NCBI RefSeq assembly: GCF_021596945.1
Contig: NZ_CP063779.1
Location: 4,686,001 to 4,750,000 of the forward strand
Direction: 5' to 3'
Source of the DNA: Mongoliitalea daihaiensis
GTDB lineage: Bacteria; Bacteroidota; Bacteroidia; Cytophagales; Cyclobacteriaceae
DNA: 64,000 bases
Of the stretch, positions 9,009 through 17,777 are shown one piece after another. The notes beneath the pieces are model-generated. The model was not told the origin of the DNA. It was given only the letters and a program-made list of their open reading frames with translations, and ran no database searches. Both the position numbers and the translations under genes were made by a program. How positions within the stretch are numbered: position 1 is the first letter of the stretch; each line of letters begins with the position of its first letter.

Positions 9009-10013
9009 ATGATTACTACCGACATTTGCATTATTGGAGCTGGACCTGTAGGCTTATTCGCTGTATTTGAGGCAGGATTACTGAAAATGAGATGCCATCT
9101 GATTGATTACCTTCCTCAAGTAGGTGGTCAGCTTTCAGAAATTTATCCTCAAAAACCTATTTATGACATCCCTGGCTATCCAGAAGTGAAAGCGCAGGAA
9201 TTAGTGGATAATTTAATGGATCAAATCAAGCCTTTCAAACCTACCTTTACCTTAGGTGAGCGCGTAGACCATTTGGCAAAACAGGAAGATGGTTCATTTA
9301 TCATTACCACGAATGATAAAACCCAAGTACATGCACAAGTAATTGTGATTGCGGGTGGATTGGGCGTATTTGAGCCAAGAAAGCCTGCTTTGGAAAATTT
9401 AGAGGCATTTGAAGGTAAAGGAATCACATACATGGTTAAAAATCCTGAAACATTCCGCGATAAAAATGTTGTCTTAGCGGGTGGAGGAGACTCTGCTTTG
9501 GATTGGACCATTTATCTGGCCAAAATCGCCAAAAGAGTAACATTGGTACACAGAAATGAGACATTCAGAGGTGCACCTGATTCTGCTGCTAAAGTTTTTG
9601 ACCTCGCTAGTAATGGGAAAATAGATTTAATCCTTTCTGCTAACTTAAAAGAAATTTCAGGGAATGGCACTTTGGAAAAAGTAACCCTAGAATCAAAAAA
9701 CAAGGAAGAAATCAACATTGATGCAGATTACTTGATTCCTCTTTTTGGACTAAGTCCTAAATTAGGACCGATTGCAGACTGGGGATTAAACATTGATAAA
9801 AATGCCATTGAGGTAGATACTCGAGATTATTCTACAGGTGTGGACCGTATTTATGCCATCGGAGATATTAACACCTATCCTGGGAAATTAAAACTTATCC
9901 TTTGCGGCTTCCATGAAGCAGCCATTATGATGCACTCCGCATTTAAATTTGTGTATCCTGATCAGAAATTAAGTTTCAAATACACTACTGTGAATGGTGT
10001 AAACGCCTTCTAA
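9009..10013 (+). CDS. Ferredoxin--NADP reductase, thioredoxin-reductase-like type
   Basis: 334 residues. The FAD-binding motif GAGPVG is at residues 9-15, followed by LPQVGGQLSEIYPQKPIYDIPGYPE, the hallmark of the type 2 (YumC-like) ferredoxin-NADP reductases. The NADP-binding motif VLAGGGDSALDW is near 157 and the C-terminal IYAIGDI FAD motif near 275. There is no CxxC, so it is not a thioredoxin reductase. These enzymes move electrons between NADPH and ferredoxin in the cytoplasm. The 2Fe-2S ferredoxin gene starts 21 bases downstream, giving a ready redox partner. The MarR gene upstream and the shared operator motif suggest inducible expression. I do not see which oxidase or reductase the pair serves. 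Confidence 0.9.
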   Translation: MITTDICIIGAGPVGLFAVFEAGLLKMRCHLIDYLPQVGGQLSEIYPQKPIYDIPGYPEVKAQELVDNLMDQIKPFKPTFTLGERVDHLAKQEDGSFIITTNDKTQVHAQVIVIAGGLGVFEPRKPALENLEAFEGKGITYMVKNPETFRDKNVVLAGGGDSALDWTIYLAKIAKRVTLVHRNETFRGAPDSAAKVFDLASNGKIDLILSANLKEISGNGTLEKVTLESKNKEEINIDADYLIPLFGLSPKLGPIADWGLNIDKNAIEVDTRDYSTGVDRIYAIGDINTYPGKLKLILCGFHEAAIMMHSAFKFVYPDQKLSFKYTTVNGVNAF

Positions 10014-10034
10014 GAACATTTAACATCCCAGACA

Positions 10035-10355
10035 ATGATAAAATTTACCGTGGAAGATCATGACGGCGCGCGTCAGGAAGTAGAAGCTCCTGATGACATG
10101 GGCCTAAGCTTAATGGAAATACTGAAAGCTTCCGAATATCCTGTATTAGCAACTTGCGGAGGCATGGCTCTCTGTGCCACTTGTCATGTAGAGGTCTTGG
10201 AAGGTCAAGATGGATTGGGTGATGCTACAGATGCTGAACTTGATCAATTGGAAAATTTACCTGAGTTTTTCCCAACAAGCAGATTAGCTTGCCAAATCCG
10301 GATTTCGCCACAGTTAGAAGGCGCTGTAATTAAACTTAGAGGAGAAGATAATTAG
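10035..10355 (+). CDS. 2Fe-2S ferredoxin, adrenodoxin-like
   Basis: 106 residues. Four Cys ligands are visible: Cys41, Cys47, Cys50 and Cys86, spaced CX5CX2CX35C as in adrenodoxin/Fdx-type [2Fe-2S] proteins. The acidic stretch ATDAELDQLENLPEFF between Cys50 and Cys86 matches the partner-binding helix of that family. The protein is strongly acidic. It carries electrons in the cytoplasm and is very probably the partner of the reductase encoded 21 bases upstream in the same operon. There are no isc genes nearby, so a role in Fe-S assembly is less likely than a dedicated redox role. Confidence 0.88.
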   Translation: MIKFTVEDHDGARQEVEAPDDMGLSLMEILKASEYPVLATCGGMALCATCHVEVLEGQDGLGDATDAELDQLENLPEFFPTSRLACQIRISPQLEGAVIKLRGEDN

Positions 10356-10358
10356 CAT

Positions 10359-10387
10359 AAAAAAGGAGGCCAGTTAGCCTCCTTTTT
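10359..10387. terminator. Bidirectional terminator between ferredoxin and DUF389 genes
   Basis: AAAAAAGGAGGC, loop cagtta, GCCTCCTTTTT. It can stop both the ferredoxin operon and the minus-strand DUF389 gene that ends at 10398. Confidence 0.88.
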
Positions 10388-10397
10388 CAATTATAAT

Positions 10398-12317
10398 TTA
10401 TTGTTGTGTATTTTTTATACGGATAGCTAAGGTTAACTCCAATTCAATTTCTTTCCCTACCAAACCCTCTATTTCCTGCTTCACCTCTTCCAATTCAACC
10501 AAATCCAACGGAGCATCTGATACCAATGTAACGGATAGTCGGATAGGTTCCATTTGAATAATCTTCACATCTCTAAGTTTCCCCTTATCCAATTCTTTGC
10601 CACTGAGTAGTTGCACCAGTTGTGTTTCTTTGACCATTCTTGAAAAACCAAAACCCAAAGGGGTACTAATCAATAATACAAGAACCAAAGAGATCAATAG
10701 CCCCTTTTTTGCTAAATGAAAAGGGCTGAAGCCTAATATCAAAAAAGTCAGTGCCCCTGCAAGAACCATTCCTGCTAGGTTGGTCCCTAGTAAAAGCAAG
10801 GCTCCAAGAAAAATTTGCCAATCAAGCCACCCAAGGCCTATCCCAGAAACTGCCAAAGGTGGTACCAATGCGACGGCTATCGCCACCCCCGCTAAGGTCT
10901 TGGCTACTTCTTTTTTAGCATGCGCATATGCACCAGCAACACCCGAAGCTGCTGCTACTCCAAGATCCAACAAATTTGGTCTGATCCGTGCAAGAATTTC
11001 ACTATTAGGCACCTTTAATGGAGTAATCCAGGTAATCAAAATCGCAAAAAAATACCCCACCAAAAGCCCCATTCCAATAGTAAATAAACTATCCCTAATT
11101 AATGTGGAATCTTGTCTCAACACGCCCATCGCCAAAGAAATAATGGGAGACATCAAAGGAGCTAAAATCATGGCACCAATAATCACTGGACTGGAATTTC
11201 CAAACAGACCAAATGCTGCGATCAAGGTAGACAAGGCCATAAGCACTAAGTAGGAAGAAGAAAGTTTTGAGTTTTCTCTCAATGCTGTAAACAACCATTT
11301 AAATTCCTCTGTTGTCGCATGGTTGGTAAGCGGGAGGTAACCTTTCAATAATTCTCTTTTCAGCTCTCCAGTAGGAAGTTGATTGACTTTATAAATCTTC
11401 TGACTGTCCTTAACAGTGTTGACTTGTAAGTATTCTCCTGGTATAACATGAAGAGCATTTGATTTAACCTCCAACTGCAACTCTTTGGCTGTCAACAGTG
11501 TGTTATCCAAATTATAACTGATCGGCTTGTCACTCCTCAATGTCAATGCATCAGTTTTGATATGCGCCACATATGCAGGTAACTTTTGAACCTTTCCAGT
11601 CCTAAAAATACCCTTCCCTGCAAATTTCAAGATTTCTATCAAACTTTTAGGGGCATGGATGAGGGTATGAAATAAGCCGTCGTTGGCATAAGAATCCTCT
11701 ATGTATCTTCTGGATAAGATAGAGCTTTTCCCATGCTGTACTACAATCATTCCCAATGCGACAGTTTCAATATCTTTGGAGGTAATTGTATCCTCTTTTT
11801 GTTCTTGCCAAGATATTGAAAACTTCTGAAGACTTACCCGCTGAAATGTTTTGATAAAATTTTGAACTTTCCTCTTTAGCTTTTGAATCCAATTAGTCTC
11901 CAATCCTGGTCCAGAAAGCATACTAAACGTTCTTCCAATCACCAATTGATTGAGAATTGGTTTATCATTTGCTAACAACACGTCTATTTGAAAAGACTCC
12001 CGATCTGCTAGCAGGTAGCGGATTGTTTCTTCCAAATTTGAAGAAATGCCAAAGCCCTGTTTAGCTTCCTTCATCATAGGATGAGGTAAAAATCCCAACT
12101 TGACAGGGTTGCCAATTAGATCTTCAATTAACTCGTGTAATTGAGCATCCGATAGATACACAAGTAGGAGTTCTATTTCTGAACAATCCAAATTCCGAAG
12201 CTCACTATAGGCAAACAAAGCAGGTTTTTGTGCATTTGAAATGAATGGAACAATGTCCTTATTGACTTTATCCACCAACTCATCATCATAAATCAGCCCA
12301 ATCCTTCCTGTCGCCAT
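10398..12317 (-). CDS. DUF389/TIGR00341 membrane protein with N-terminal diacylglycerol-kinase-like domain
   Basis: About 639 residues from ATG at 12317. The first 330 residues are soluble: a GRIGLIYDDEL start, then a region with LPHPMMKEAKQGFG and a downstream beta-rich part (YVAHIKTDALTLRSDKP) that resemble the lipid-kinase/NAD-kinase-like fold reported in some members. The C-terminal half is membranous with about six segments and the conserved motifs NSSPVIIGAMILAPLMSPI and GVAGAYAHAKKEVAKTLAGVAIAVALVPPLAVSGIGL of DUF389. Function in the family is unknown. It begins 13 bases after the mutase large-subunit stop, same direction, so it looks like the last gene of the mutA-mutB operon. The N-terminal kinase assignment is inference; the DUF389 part is firm. 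Confidence 0.82.
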   Translation of the reverse strand: MATGRIGLIYDDELVDKVNKDIVPFISNAQKPALFAYSELRNLDCSEIELLLVYLSDAQLHELIEDLIGNPVKLGFLPHPMMKEAKQGFGISSNLEETIRYLLADRESFQIDVLLANDKPILNQLVIGRTFSMLSGPGLETNWIQKLKRKVQNFIKTFQRVSLQKFSISWQEQKEDTITSKDIETVALGMIVVQHGKSSILSRRYIEDSYANDGLFHTLIHAPKSLIEILKFAGKGIFRTGKVQKLPAYVAHIKTDALTLRSDKPISYNLDNTLLTAKELQLEVKSNALHVIPGEYLQVNTVKDSQKIYKVNQLPTGELKRELLKGYLPLTNHATTEEFKWLFTALRENSKLSSSYLVLMALSTLIAAFGLFGNSSPVIIGAMILAPLMSPIISLAMGVLRQDSTLIRDSLFTIGMGLLVGYFFAILITWITPLKVPNSEILARIRPNLLDLGVAAASGVAGAYAHAKKEVAKTLAGVAIAVALVPPLAVSGIGLGWLDWQIFLGALLLLGTNLAGMVLAGALTFLILGFSPFHLAKKGLLISLVLVLLISTPLGFGFSRMVKETQLVQLLSGKELDKGKLRDVKIIQMEPIRLSVTLVSDAPLDLVELEEVKQEIEGLVGKEIELELTLAIRIKNTQQ

Positions 12318-12330
12318 CAAAACTTATGTA

Positions 12331-14451
12331 TTATTCTTCAATCAATTGTGATAAAATCTCAATAGCAGCTTTGGACAAAACAGTTCCTGGGCCAAACACT
12401 GCTGACACCCCTGCATCGTAAAGAAAATCATAATCTTTCGGGGGAATGACTCCTCCTGCAATGACCATGATATCCTCTCTACCCAAACGCTTCAATTCTT
12501 GAATCAATGCTGGCACTAAGGTTTTATGACCCGCAGCAAGGGAGGAAGCTCCCACGATGTGTACATCATTTTCAGCAGCTTGCATCGCTACCTCTTCTGG
12601 AGTCTGAAACAAAGGCCCAATGTCTACATCAAAGCCTAAATCAGCAAAACCCGTAGCGATCACTTTTGCACCTCTATCATGCCCATCCTGCCCCATTTTA
12701 GCGACCATGATTCGAGGTCTTCTGCCCTCCAATCTTGCAAATTTGTCAGCCAACACCTTGGCTTCTTGAAAGGTTTTGTCATCCTTGGCCTCTCCAGAAT
12801 AAACCCCTGAGATTGACTTGACTGCTGCTTTGTGTCTTCCAAATTCCTTTTCCATTGCATCTGAAATTTCCCCGAGTGTAGCTCTAACTCTAGCTGCTTC
12901 GACTGCCAATGCAAGCAGGTTTCCTTCGCCCGTCTTAGCCGCATCTGTAATTGCAGCTAAAGCCTCTACTACCGCCTCCTGATTGCGTTCACGCTTTAAT
13001 TGCTCCAGTCGCTTAATCTGTGATTCTCTAACCGACTGATTATCCACTTCCAAAATTTCAAAATTGGAGGCTTCATCCGATTCAAACCTATTGACTCCAA
13101 CAATAACATCTTTGCCACTGTCAATGCGTGCCTGCTTTCGAGCGGCAGCTTCTTCTATTCTTAATTTAGGAATACCTGCCTCAATAGCTTTCGCCATACC
13201 GCCGAGCTCCTCCACTTCCGTTATAAGTGCCCATGCTTTTTCCACCAATTGATCTGTCAAATATTCCACATAATGAGAGCCTCCCCATGGATCGACTACC
13301 TTCGTAATCCCTGTTTCTTCTTGCAGATACAATTGCGTATTACGGGCAATCCTAGCAGAAAAGTCAGTCGGTAAGGCTATGGCCTCATCAAAAGAGTTGG
13401 TATGCAGTGATTGGGTATGACCCATTGCTGCTGCTAATGCCTCGACAGCAGTTCTCGCGACATTATTGAATGCATCTTGCTCTGTCAAAGACCATCCGGA
13501 TGTTTGACAATGTGTGCGCAATGCCAGTGATTTAGCATCTTTTGGATTAAATTGTTGGACAATTTTAGCCCATAACAATCTCCCTGCACGCAACTTAGCG
13601 ATCTCCATAAAATGATTCATGCCTATAGCCCAGAAAAAAGACAATCGCGGTGCGAAATCGTCAATATCCAACCCTGCTGCAATCCCAGTCCTCAAATACT
13701 CCAAACCATCGGCCAAGGTATACGCTAATTCCAACTCCGCTGTAGCACCTGCTTCCTGCATATGATAGCCCGAAATGGAAATGGAATTGAACTTTGGCAT
13801 CTTTTGAGAGGTGTACTCAAAAATATCTGCAATGATACGCATAGATGGTAAAGGAGGGTAGATATAGGTATTTCGTACCATAAACTCCTTCAAGATATCA
13901 TTTTGGATAGTGCCACTAAGCAATTCCGGTTTGACACCTTGCTCCTCCGCTGCTACTATGTAGAATGCCAAAACGGGAATCACAGCGCCATTCATGGTCA
14001 TGGATACGGACATGTGGTCTAACGGAATCCCATCAAACAAAATTTTCATGTCCAATACCGAATCAATGGCTACTCCTGCCTTTCCCACATCCCCAACTAC
14101 CCGTGGATGATCTGAATCATAGCCACGATGGGTTGCTAGATCAAAAGCCACAGAAAGCCCTTTTTGTCCAGCCGCCAAATTTCTTCTGTAAAATGCGTTG
14201 GATTCTTCTGCCGTGGAAAAGCCCGCATACTGACGAATGGTCCAAGGACGCATTACATACATAGTACTATATGGGCCGCGTAAATAGGGCGGTATACCAG
14301 CAGCATATCCCACGTGAGGTAACTGCTCGATACTGGCAGCTTCAAATGCCGCAGGAACTTCTATTTTTTCAGCGGTCTCCCAGAAAGTGTCAGGTACTGA
14401 ATGTGCACTGGTATTTTTTTTAAAATTTAATGAATCTATAGATGGTCTCAT
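12331..14451 (-). CDS. mutB: Methylmalonyl-CoA mutase, large (catalytic) subunit
   Basis: 706 residues from ATG at 14451; the TTG at 14508 would add 19 residues and overlap mutA, so I prefer the ATG. The N-terminal TIM-barrel part holds the substrate region ([28 protein letters not shown]) and the C terminus the cobalamin-binding domain with DGHDRG (the DxHxxG motif whose His ligates cobalt) near residue 590, followed by [14 protein letters not shown]. The enzyme interconverts (R)-methylmalonyl-CoA and succinyl-CoA with adenosylcobalamin in the cytoplasm, in propionate metabolism. It follows mutA by 11 bases; meaB lies 6 kb away and sucD, the succinyl-CoA ligase alpha gene, at 32348. No cobalamin riboswitch is visible upstream of the operon. 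Confidence 0.95.
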   Translation of the reverse strand: MRPSIDSLNFKKNTSAHSVPDTFWETAEKIEVPAAFEAASIEQLPHVGYAAGIPPYLRGPYSTMYVMRPWTIRQYAGFSTAEESNAFYRRNLAAGQKGLSVAFDLATHRGYDSDHPRVVGDVGKAGVAIDSVLDMKILFDGIPLDHMSVSMTMNGAVIPVLAFYIVAAEEQGVKPELLSGTIQNDILKEFMVRNTYIYPPLPSMRIIADIFEYTSQKMPKFNSISISGYHMQEAGATAELELAYTLADGLEYLRTGIAAGLDIDDFAPRLSFFWAIGMNHFMEIAKLRAGRLLWAKIVQQFNPKDAKSLALRTHCQTSGWSLTEQDAFNNVARTAVEALAAAMGHTQSLHTNSFDEAIALPTDFSARIARNTQLYLQEETGITKVVDPWGGSHYVEYLTDQLVEKAWALITEVEELGGMAKAIEAGIPKLRIEEAAARKQARIDSGKDVIVGVNRFESDEASNFEILEVDNQSVRESQIKRLEQLKRERNQEAVVEALAAITDAAKTGEGNLLALAVEAARVRATLGEISDAMEKEFGRHKAAVKSISGVYSGEAKDDKTFQEAKVLADKFARLEGRRPRIMVAKMGQDGHDRGAKVIATGFADLGFDVDIGPLFQTPEEVAMQAAENDVHIVGASSLAAGHKTLVPALIQELKRLGREDIMVIAGGVIPPKDYDFLYDAGVSAVFGPGTVLSKAAIEILSQLIEE

Positions 14452-14462
14452 AAAATCTGCTC

Positions 14463-15863
14463 TTACTGTTCGCTTAACAAGGATAATCTTGAAGGTAAAA
14501 CTTGCCAATTGGCCTCCTCAACTACTATTGGGGAAAGCGATGTATCTTCTTTGTTGGGGTATTTATTGACTCCAACAAGAATAGTCTTGCCATCAGCAAC
14601 CGCCTGCTGTCGCTCTTGCCTTGTTAATTTAATTTCCTCTTGCATTTGCAGAGAGGCATATAAATGCCACCAGCCTCCCTCCTGTTCGATCACTGACAAC
14701 TTATCCTTTGTAGCCTCTAATAGTTGAAGCATCAAATTTTCAATATAATAGCTTCCTGCCGTGGGGTCCAAGATTTTGCTCAAGTAGCTTTCTTGTTGCA
14801 AAATGGAAGAAATATTGCGACTCATCCGTAAAGAAAATCTGTCAGCATCCTTGACTGCTTGATCAAAAGGAAGCACATGCAAGGCATTGCAGCCTCCAAT
14901 GATTGCAGCCATGGCCTCATAGGTATTTCGGATCATATTGGTATGCACATCCTTTTGGGTTTTCGTCCACTGGCTCGTAGAAGCATAAACAAAGATTTCC
15001 TCTGCATTGTAATCTACCCCATACAAGGACAAAAGTTGATGAAAGAAAATACGGTAGACTTTTACTTTAGCAATTTCTTCAAAAAAATCACTACCGACAG
15101 CAGTCCCAATGAATGTTTTCTTAGCAAGCGATGCTATGCTAACTCCTTTCTGACTCAATCGCTCTGCAAGTCCCATCCAAGAACCAAATGCATAGCCCAT
15201 TTCCTGGACAGAAGTCGCTCCGGCATTATGATAATAGGTCCCTACGATTCCAACAACTTTAAAATAAGTATACTTTTGAGAAAGCTCCAGCAATTGATAC
15301 GCATCCTCCACTAACTCTGATTTAGAATTTTTAAAGCGTAACGCATACACTAAACCTCCCCACATGAAGGCTCCATGCAATTGATCTGCTGGAAACTGTA
15401 TCTCCTCTAAATACTGCACAAACTCTTGCATGATCTTGGTAGGGTCACCCTGAGGATCTAAAAACACTTGAATGTATTGCAAGTGCACATCTTTGAGTAA
15501 TTGTGAATAATCTTCTCCACCTTTCAACTCCACCCGAATGGCATCCGCTCCATTTGAAAGTGCATATAAGATCCCTTTATTGGCAGATACTTCATCGGTA
15601 ATTACCACATGATGGACATTGGACCAAAGTCTTGGATCCAAACCAGGGATTTCTGAAATAGGGTTGATAAGATTTCTATAGGATTTGATTACATCTAGGT
15701 GTTGAGTGTCTTCATCAGTAAAAAATGGATTCACTTGTAGACCGGCACTCGTTTTTGAAACAAGTGCTTGCTCAAAATCTTTCCCTTTGAGATCTTTTAC
15801 AACTTGTGTCACCCATTCCTCTTTGGAAGTTTTCGGGAATACTTCAAAAAGCTTTTGATTCAT
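14463..15863 (-). CDS. mutA: Methylmalonyl-CoA mutase, small subunit, lacking the cobalamin domain
   Basis: 466 residues. The whole length aligns in character with the barrel domain of the mutase family ([81 protein letters not shown]). It ends at [10 protein letters not shown] plus 25 residues, where longer small subunits of about 600 residues continue into a degenerate B12-binding domain. The catalytic residues of the large subunit are not conserved, as is usual for this structural subunit. It is the first gene of the mutA-mutB-DUF389 run. A clean stop and downstream ATG argue that the shorter form is real rather than a frameshift. Confidence 0.9.
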   Translation of the reverse strand: MNQKLFEVFPKTSKEEWVTQVVKDLKGKDFEQALVSKTSAGLQVNPFFTDEDTQHLDVIKSYRNLINPISEIPGLDPRLWSNVHHVVITDEVSANKGILYALSNGADAIRVELKGGEDYSQLLKDVHLQYIQVFLDPQGDPTKIMQEFVQYLEEIQFPADQLHGAFMWGGLVYALRFKNSKSELVEDAYQLLELSQKYTYFKVVGIVGTYYHNAGATSVQEMGYAFGSWMGLAERLSQKGVSIASLAKKTFIGTAVGSDFFEEIAKVKVYRIFFHQLLSLYGVDYNAEEIFVYASTSQWTKTQKDVHTNMIRNTYEAMAAIIGGCNALHVLPFDQAVKDADRFSLRMSRNISSILQQESYLSKILDPTAGSYYIENLMLQLLEATKDKLSVIEQEGGWWHLYASLQMQEEIKLTRQERQQAVADGKTILVGVNKYPNKEDTSLSPIVVEEANWQVLPSRLSLLSEQ

Positions 15864-15999
15864 AGTGGGTTTAATTGATAAGGTTAAATTTATATAAACT
15901 GATACCGATTCTTCGCGTAAATTCGAGGCGATGGCCTATCTTGCAGTTCAAAAATAACTCGGATTAGTTTCAAAACCCATTATTTTGATTCAAAAGAAT

Positions 16000-16755
16000 A
16001 TGAGGAGTACAAAGCTTTTGCTAAAACCTATACCTGCACTCTTCCTTGGAAGCATTTTGGTGGCGTGCAGTCCCAATTTAACCCCATCTGGCACAGGCCA
16101 ATTTATTGGCATTTCAGAAACTGTGGAAGTAAAGGAGGAAATTCAGGCCTTTCTTGAGCCTTTCAAAATCTCCTTGGAAGCAGAAATGAATGCAGTAATA
16201 GGTTTTAGTGAAGAAGAACTCAATAAATCAGGCGTAGGGGAAAGCACTTTAGGTAACTTAATTACAGATTACCAAAAAAGCTATACAGAAGAGCTATTGG
16301 GCCATTCCATTGATATTTCAATAATGAACAATGGGGGTATTCGAAATGTACTACCCAAAGGTGAAATCACTTTAGGAGCCATTTATGAGATTTCTCCTTT
16401 TGACAATTATTTACATATTCTGGAAATTGATGCAGCAGGTATCATAGAATTGATCAAATATGCCTCCCGTGGCAGAAACGTAGGGATGGCTGGGCTCACC
16501 TACAAAACTGTTGACGGTGAAATTGAAGAGATTAGAATCGGTGGCAAAGAGTTATCAACTGAACAACGTTACCGACTCGCTGCCAATGACTACATCGCCA
16601 ATGGTGGTGATAATATGACTTTTTTGGTATCACTAAACCGGATCGAAGAAACCAGCATTGTATTACGGGATATATTGATCGATCGCATCAAAAAAGAAAC
16701 AGCTCAAGGCAATACTATCAAAGCAAAAATCGAAGGAAGACAGCTTATCCAATAA
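16000..16755 (+). CDS. 5'-nucleotidase C-terminal-domain lipoprotein
   Basis: 251 residues from ATG at 16000; an upstream TTG is less likely. A lipoprotein signal ends in LVAC with Cys23. The rest is a single 5'-nucleotidase C-terminal (substrate-binding) domain: STLGNLITDYQ, IMNNGGIRNVLPKGEITLGAIYEISPFDN and YRLAANDYIANGGDNM are its usual motifs. The metallophosphatase half is a separate gene 4 bases downstream. The two together amount to one UshA-like enzyme, which would split phosphate from nucleotides outside the cytoplasmic membrane. The order is reversed relative to the single-chain enzyme (C-terminal half first). Membrane attachment is inferred from the lipobox. Confidence 0.88.
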   Translation: MRSTKLLLKPIPALFLGSILVACSPNLTPSGTGQFIGISETVEVKEEIQAFLEPFKISLEAEMNAVIGFSEEELNKSGVGESTLGNLITDYQKSYTEELLGHSIDISIMNNGGIRNVLPKGEITLGAIYEISPFDNYLHILEIDAAGIIELIKYASRGRNVGMAGLTYKTVDGEIEEIRIGGKELSTEQRYRLAANDYIANGGDNMTFLVSLNRIEETSIVLRDILIDRIKKETAQGNTIKAKIEGRQLIQ

Positions 16756-16759
16756 CCCC

Positions 16760-17662
16760 ATGAATAGAAGGATTTTCATCAAAAACACAGTTTTGACAGG
16801 AATTGGCGCAGGCTTGATGGTCGAAAATCTTTGGGCGACACCCAAAGTGAAAAAAATCACCATCCTGCATACGAATGACATCCACAGCCGCATTGAATCT
16901 TTCCCAAATGACGGCAGTAGAAATGCCAACCAAGGAGGAATGAATAAACTCGCCACAGTAATTGAGTCAATTCGTTCTTCTGAAGAACAGGTGTTGTTAT
17001 TTGATGCTGGAGATGTTTTTCAAGGTACACCTTATTTCAATTTGTATGGTGGGGAAATTGAGTTTCGCTTGATGAGTAAAATGGGCTATGATGCTGGAAC
17101 CTTGGGTAATCATGAATTTGACAATGGTTTGGAAGGAATAGAAAAACAATTAGTTCACGCCAAATTCCCACACTTGATAGCCAATTATGATTTTTCCAAT
17201 ACTTTGCTTAAAAATGCTTTTGAACCTTACAGAATTTTCCAAAAAGGGGGAGTGAAAATTGGAGCATTTGGACTGGGTATTCAGTTGGAAGGTTTAGTTG
17301 GAAAGAAGAACTACGGCGCTACCAAGTACCTTGATCCAGTAGCGGTGTCAAAAGAAATGGTTCAAGAACTGCGGAAGAAAAAATGTGACATCATTGTCTG
17401 CCTTTCTCATTTAGGTTATTCTTATCGAAGCAATAAAATAGACGACCTCAAACTTGCTCAAGAAGTAGAGGGTATCCATTTGATCATAGGAGGTCATACA
17501 CACTCATTTTTGGACAGGCCAACGGAAGTTGCTGGCCCAAATGGATCTCAAACACTGGTGAATCAAGTAGGTACAGGAGCACTTCGACTAGGAAAAATCG
17601 ACTTCACTTTTGAAGGTTCTAGCCCGCTAGCACACCATAACTCGAAAGTTATCCACATTTAA
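16760..17662 (+). CDS. Metallophosphatase, N-terminal half of a split 5'-nucleotidase, Tat signal
   Basis: 300 residues. The N terminus MNRRIFIKNTVLTGIGAG carries two Arg in a Tat-like context (RRIFIK), suggesting export in folded form with metals bound. The calcineurin-like domain shows TNDIHSR near 39, DAGDVFQGTPYF near 80, TLGNHEFDNG near 113, and GGHTHSF near 241, which supply the two-metal site residues. The usual C-terminal nucleotide-binding domain is absent but is encoded by the gene ending 4 bases upstream. The pair probably hydrolyses nucleotides in the periplasm for phosphate and nucleoside recovery. The last codons contain a consensus DnaA box at 17649-17657. Confidence 0.88.
   Translation: MNRRIFIKNTVLTGIGAGLMVENLWATPKVKKITILHTNDIHSRIESFPNDGSRNANQGGMNKLATVIESIRSSEEQVLLFDAGDVFQGTPYFNLYGGEIEFRLMSKMGYDAGTLGNHEFDNGLEGIEKQLVHAKFPHLIANYDFSNTLLKNAFEPYRIFQKGGVKIGAFGLGIQLEGLVGKKNYGATKYLDPVAVSKEMVQELRKKKCDIIVCLSHLGYSYRSNKIDDLKLAQEVEGIHLIIGGHTHSFLDRPTEVAGPNGSQTLVNQVGTGALRLGKIDFTFEGSSPLAHHNSKVIHI
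17649..17657 (+). promoter_or_regulatory. DnaA box TTATCCACA upstream of dnaA
   Basis: A perfect match to the DnaA box, 120 bases before dnaA and inside the 3' end of the metallophosphatase gene. With only one box and no AT-rich array of further boxes nearby it suits autoregulation of dnaA better than a replication origin. Confidence 0.5.
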
Positions 17663-17699
17663 TTGGTCTTTGAAGCAAAAATGATTTTTAATTTAGACA

Positions 17700-17707
17700 T
17701 ATTTTTG
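17700..17707 (+). promoter_or_regulatory. -7 element of dnaA (TATTTTTG)
   Basis: TAnnTTTG match 70 bases upstream of the dnaA start. The nearest TTG upstream is 27 bases away, too far for a good -33 element, so the call rests on the -7 box alone. Confidence 0.4.
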
Positions 17708-17777
17708 TCAACTTTGATGCCCCCGATTTTGGTGCAAGGAAAACCTGATTGTTTAAACAAAATTTAGAATACCGTTC

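Noticed and set aside
10780-11253. 157-codon plus-strand frame inside the DUF389 gene
   Set aside because: Antisense shadow; the minus-strand frame has clear family motifs.
14859-15314. 151-codon plus-strand frame inside mutA
   Set aside because: Antisense shadow of a well supported gene.
15864-15999. Cobalamin riboswitch before the mutA operon
   Set aside because: The short leader has none of the conserved B12-box sequence.
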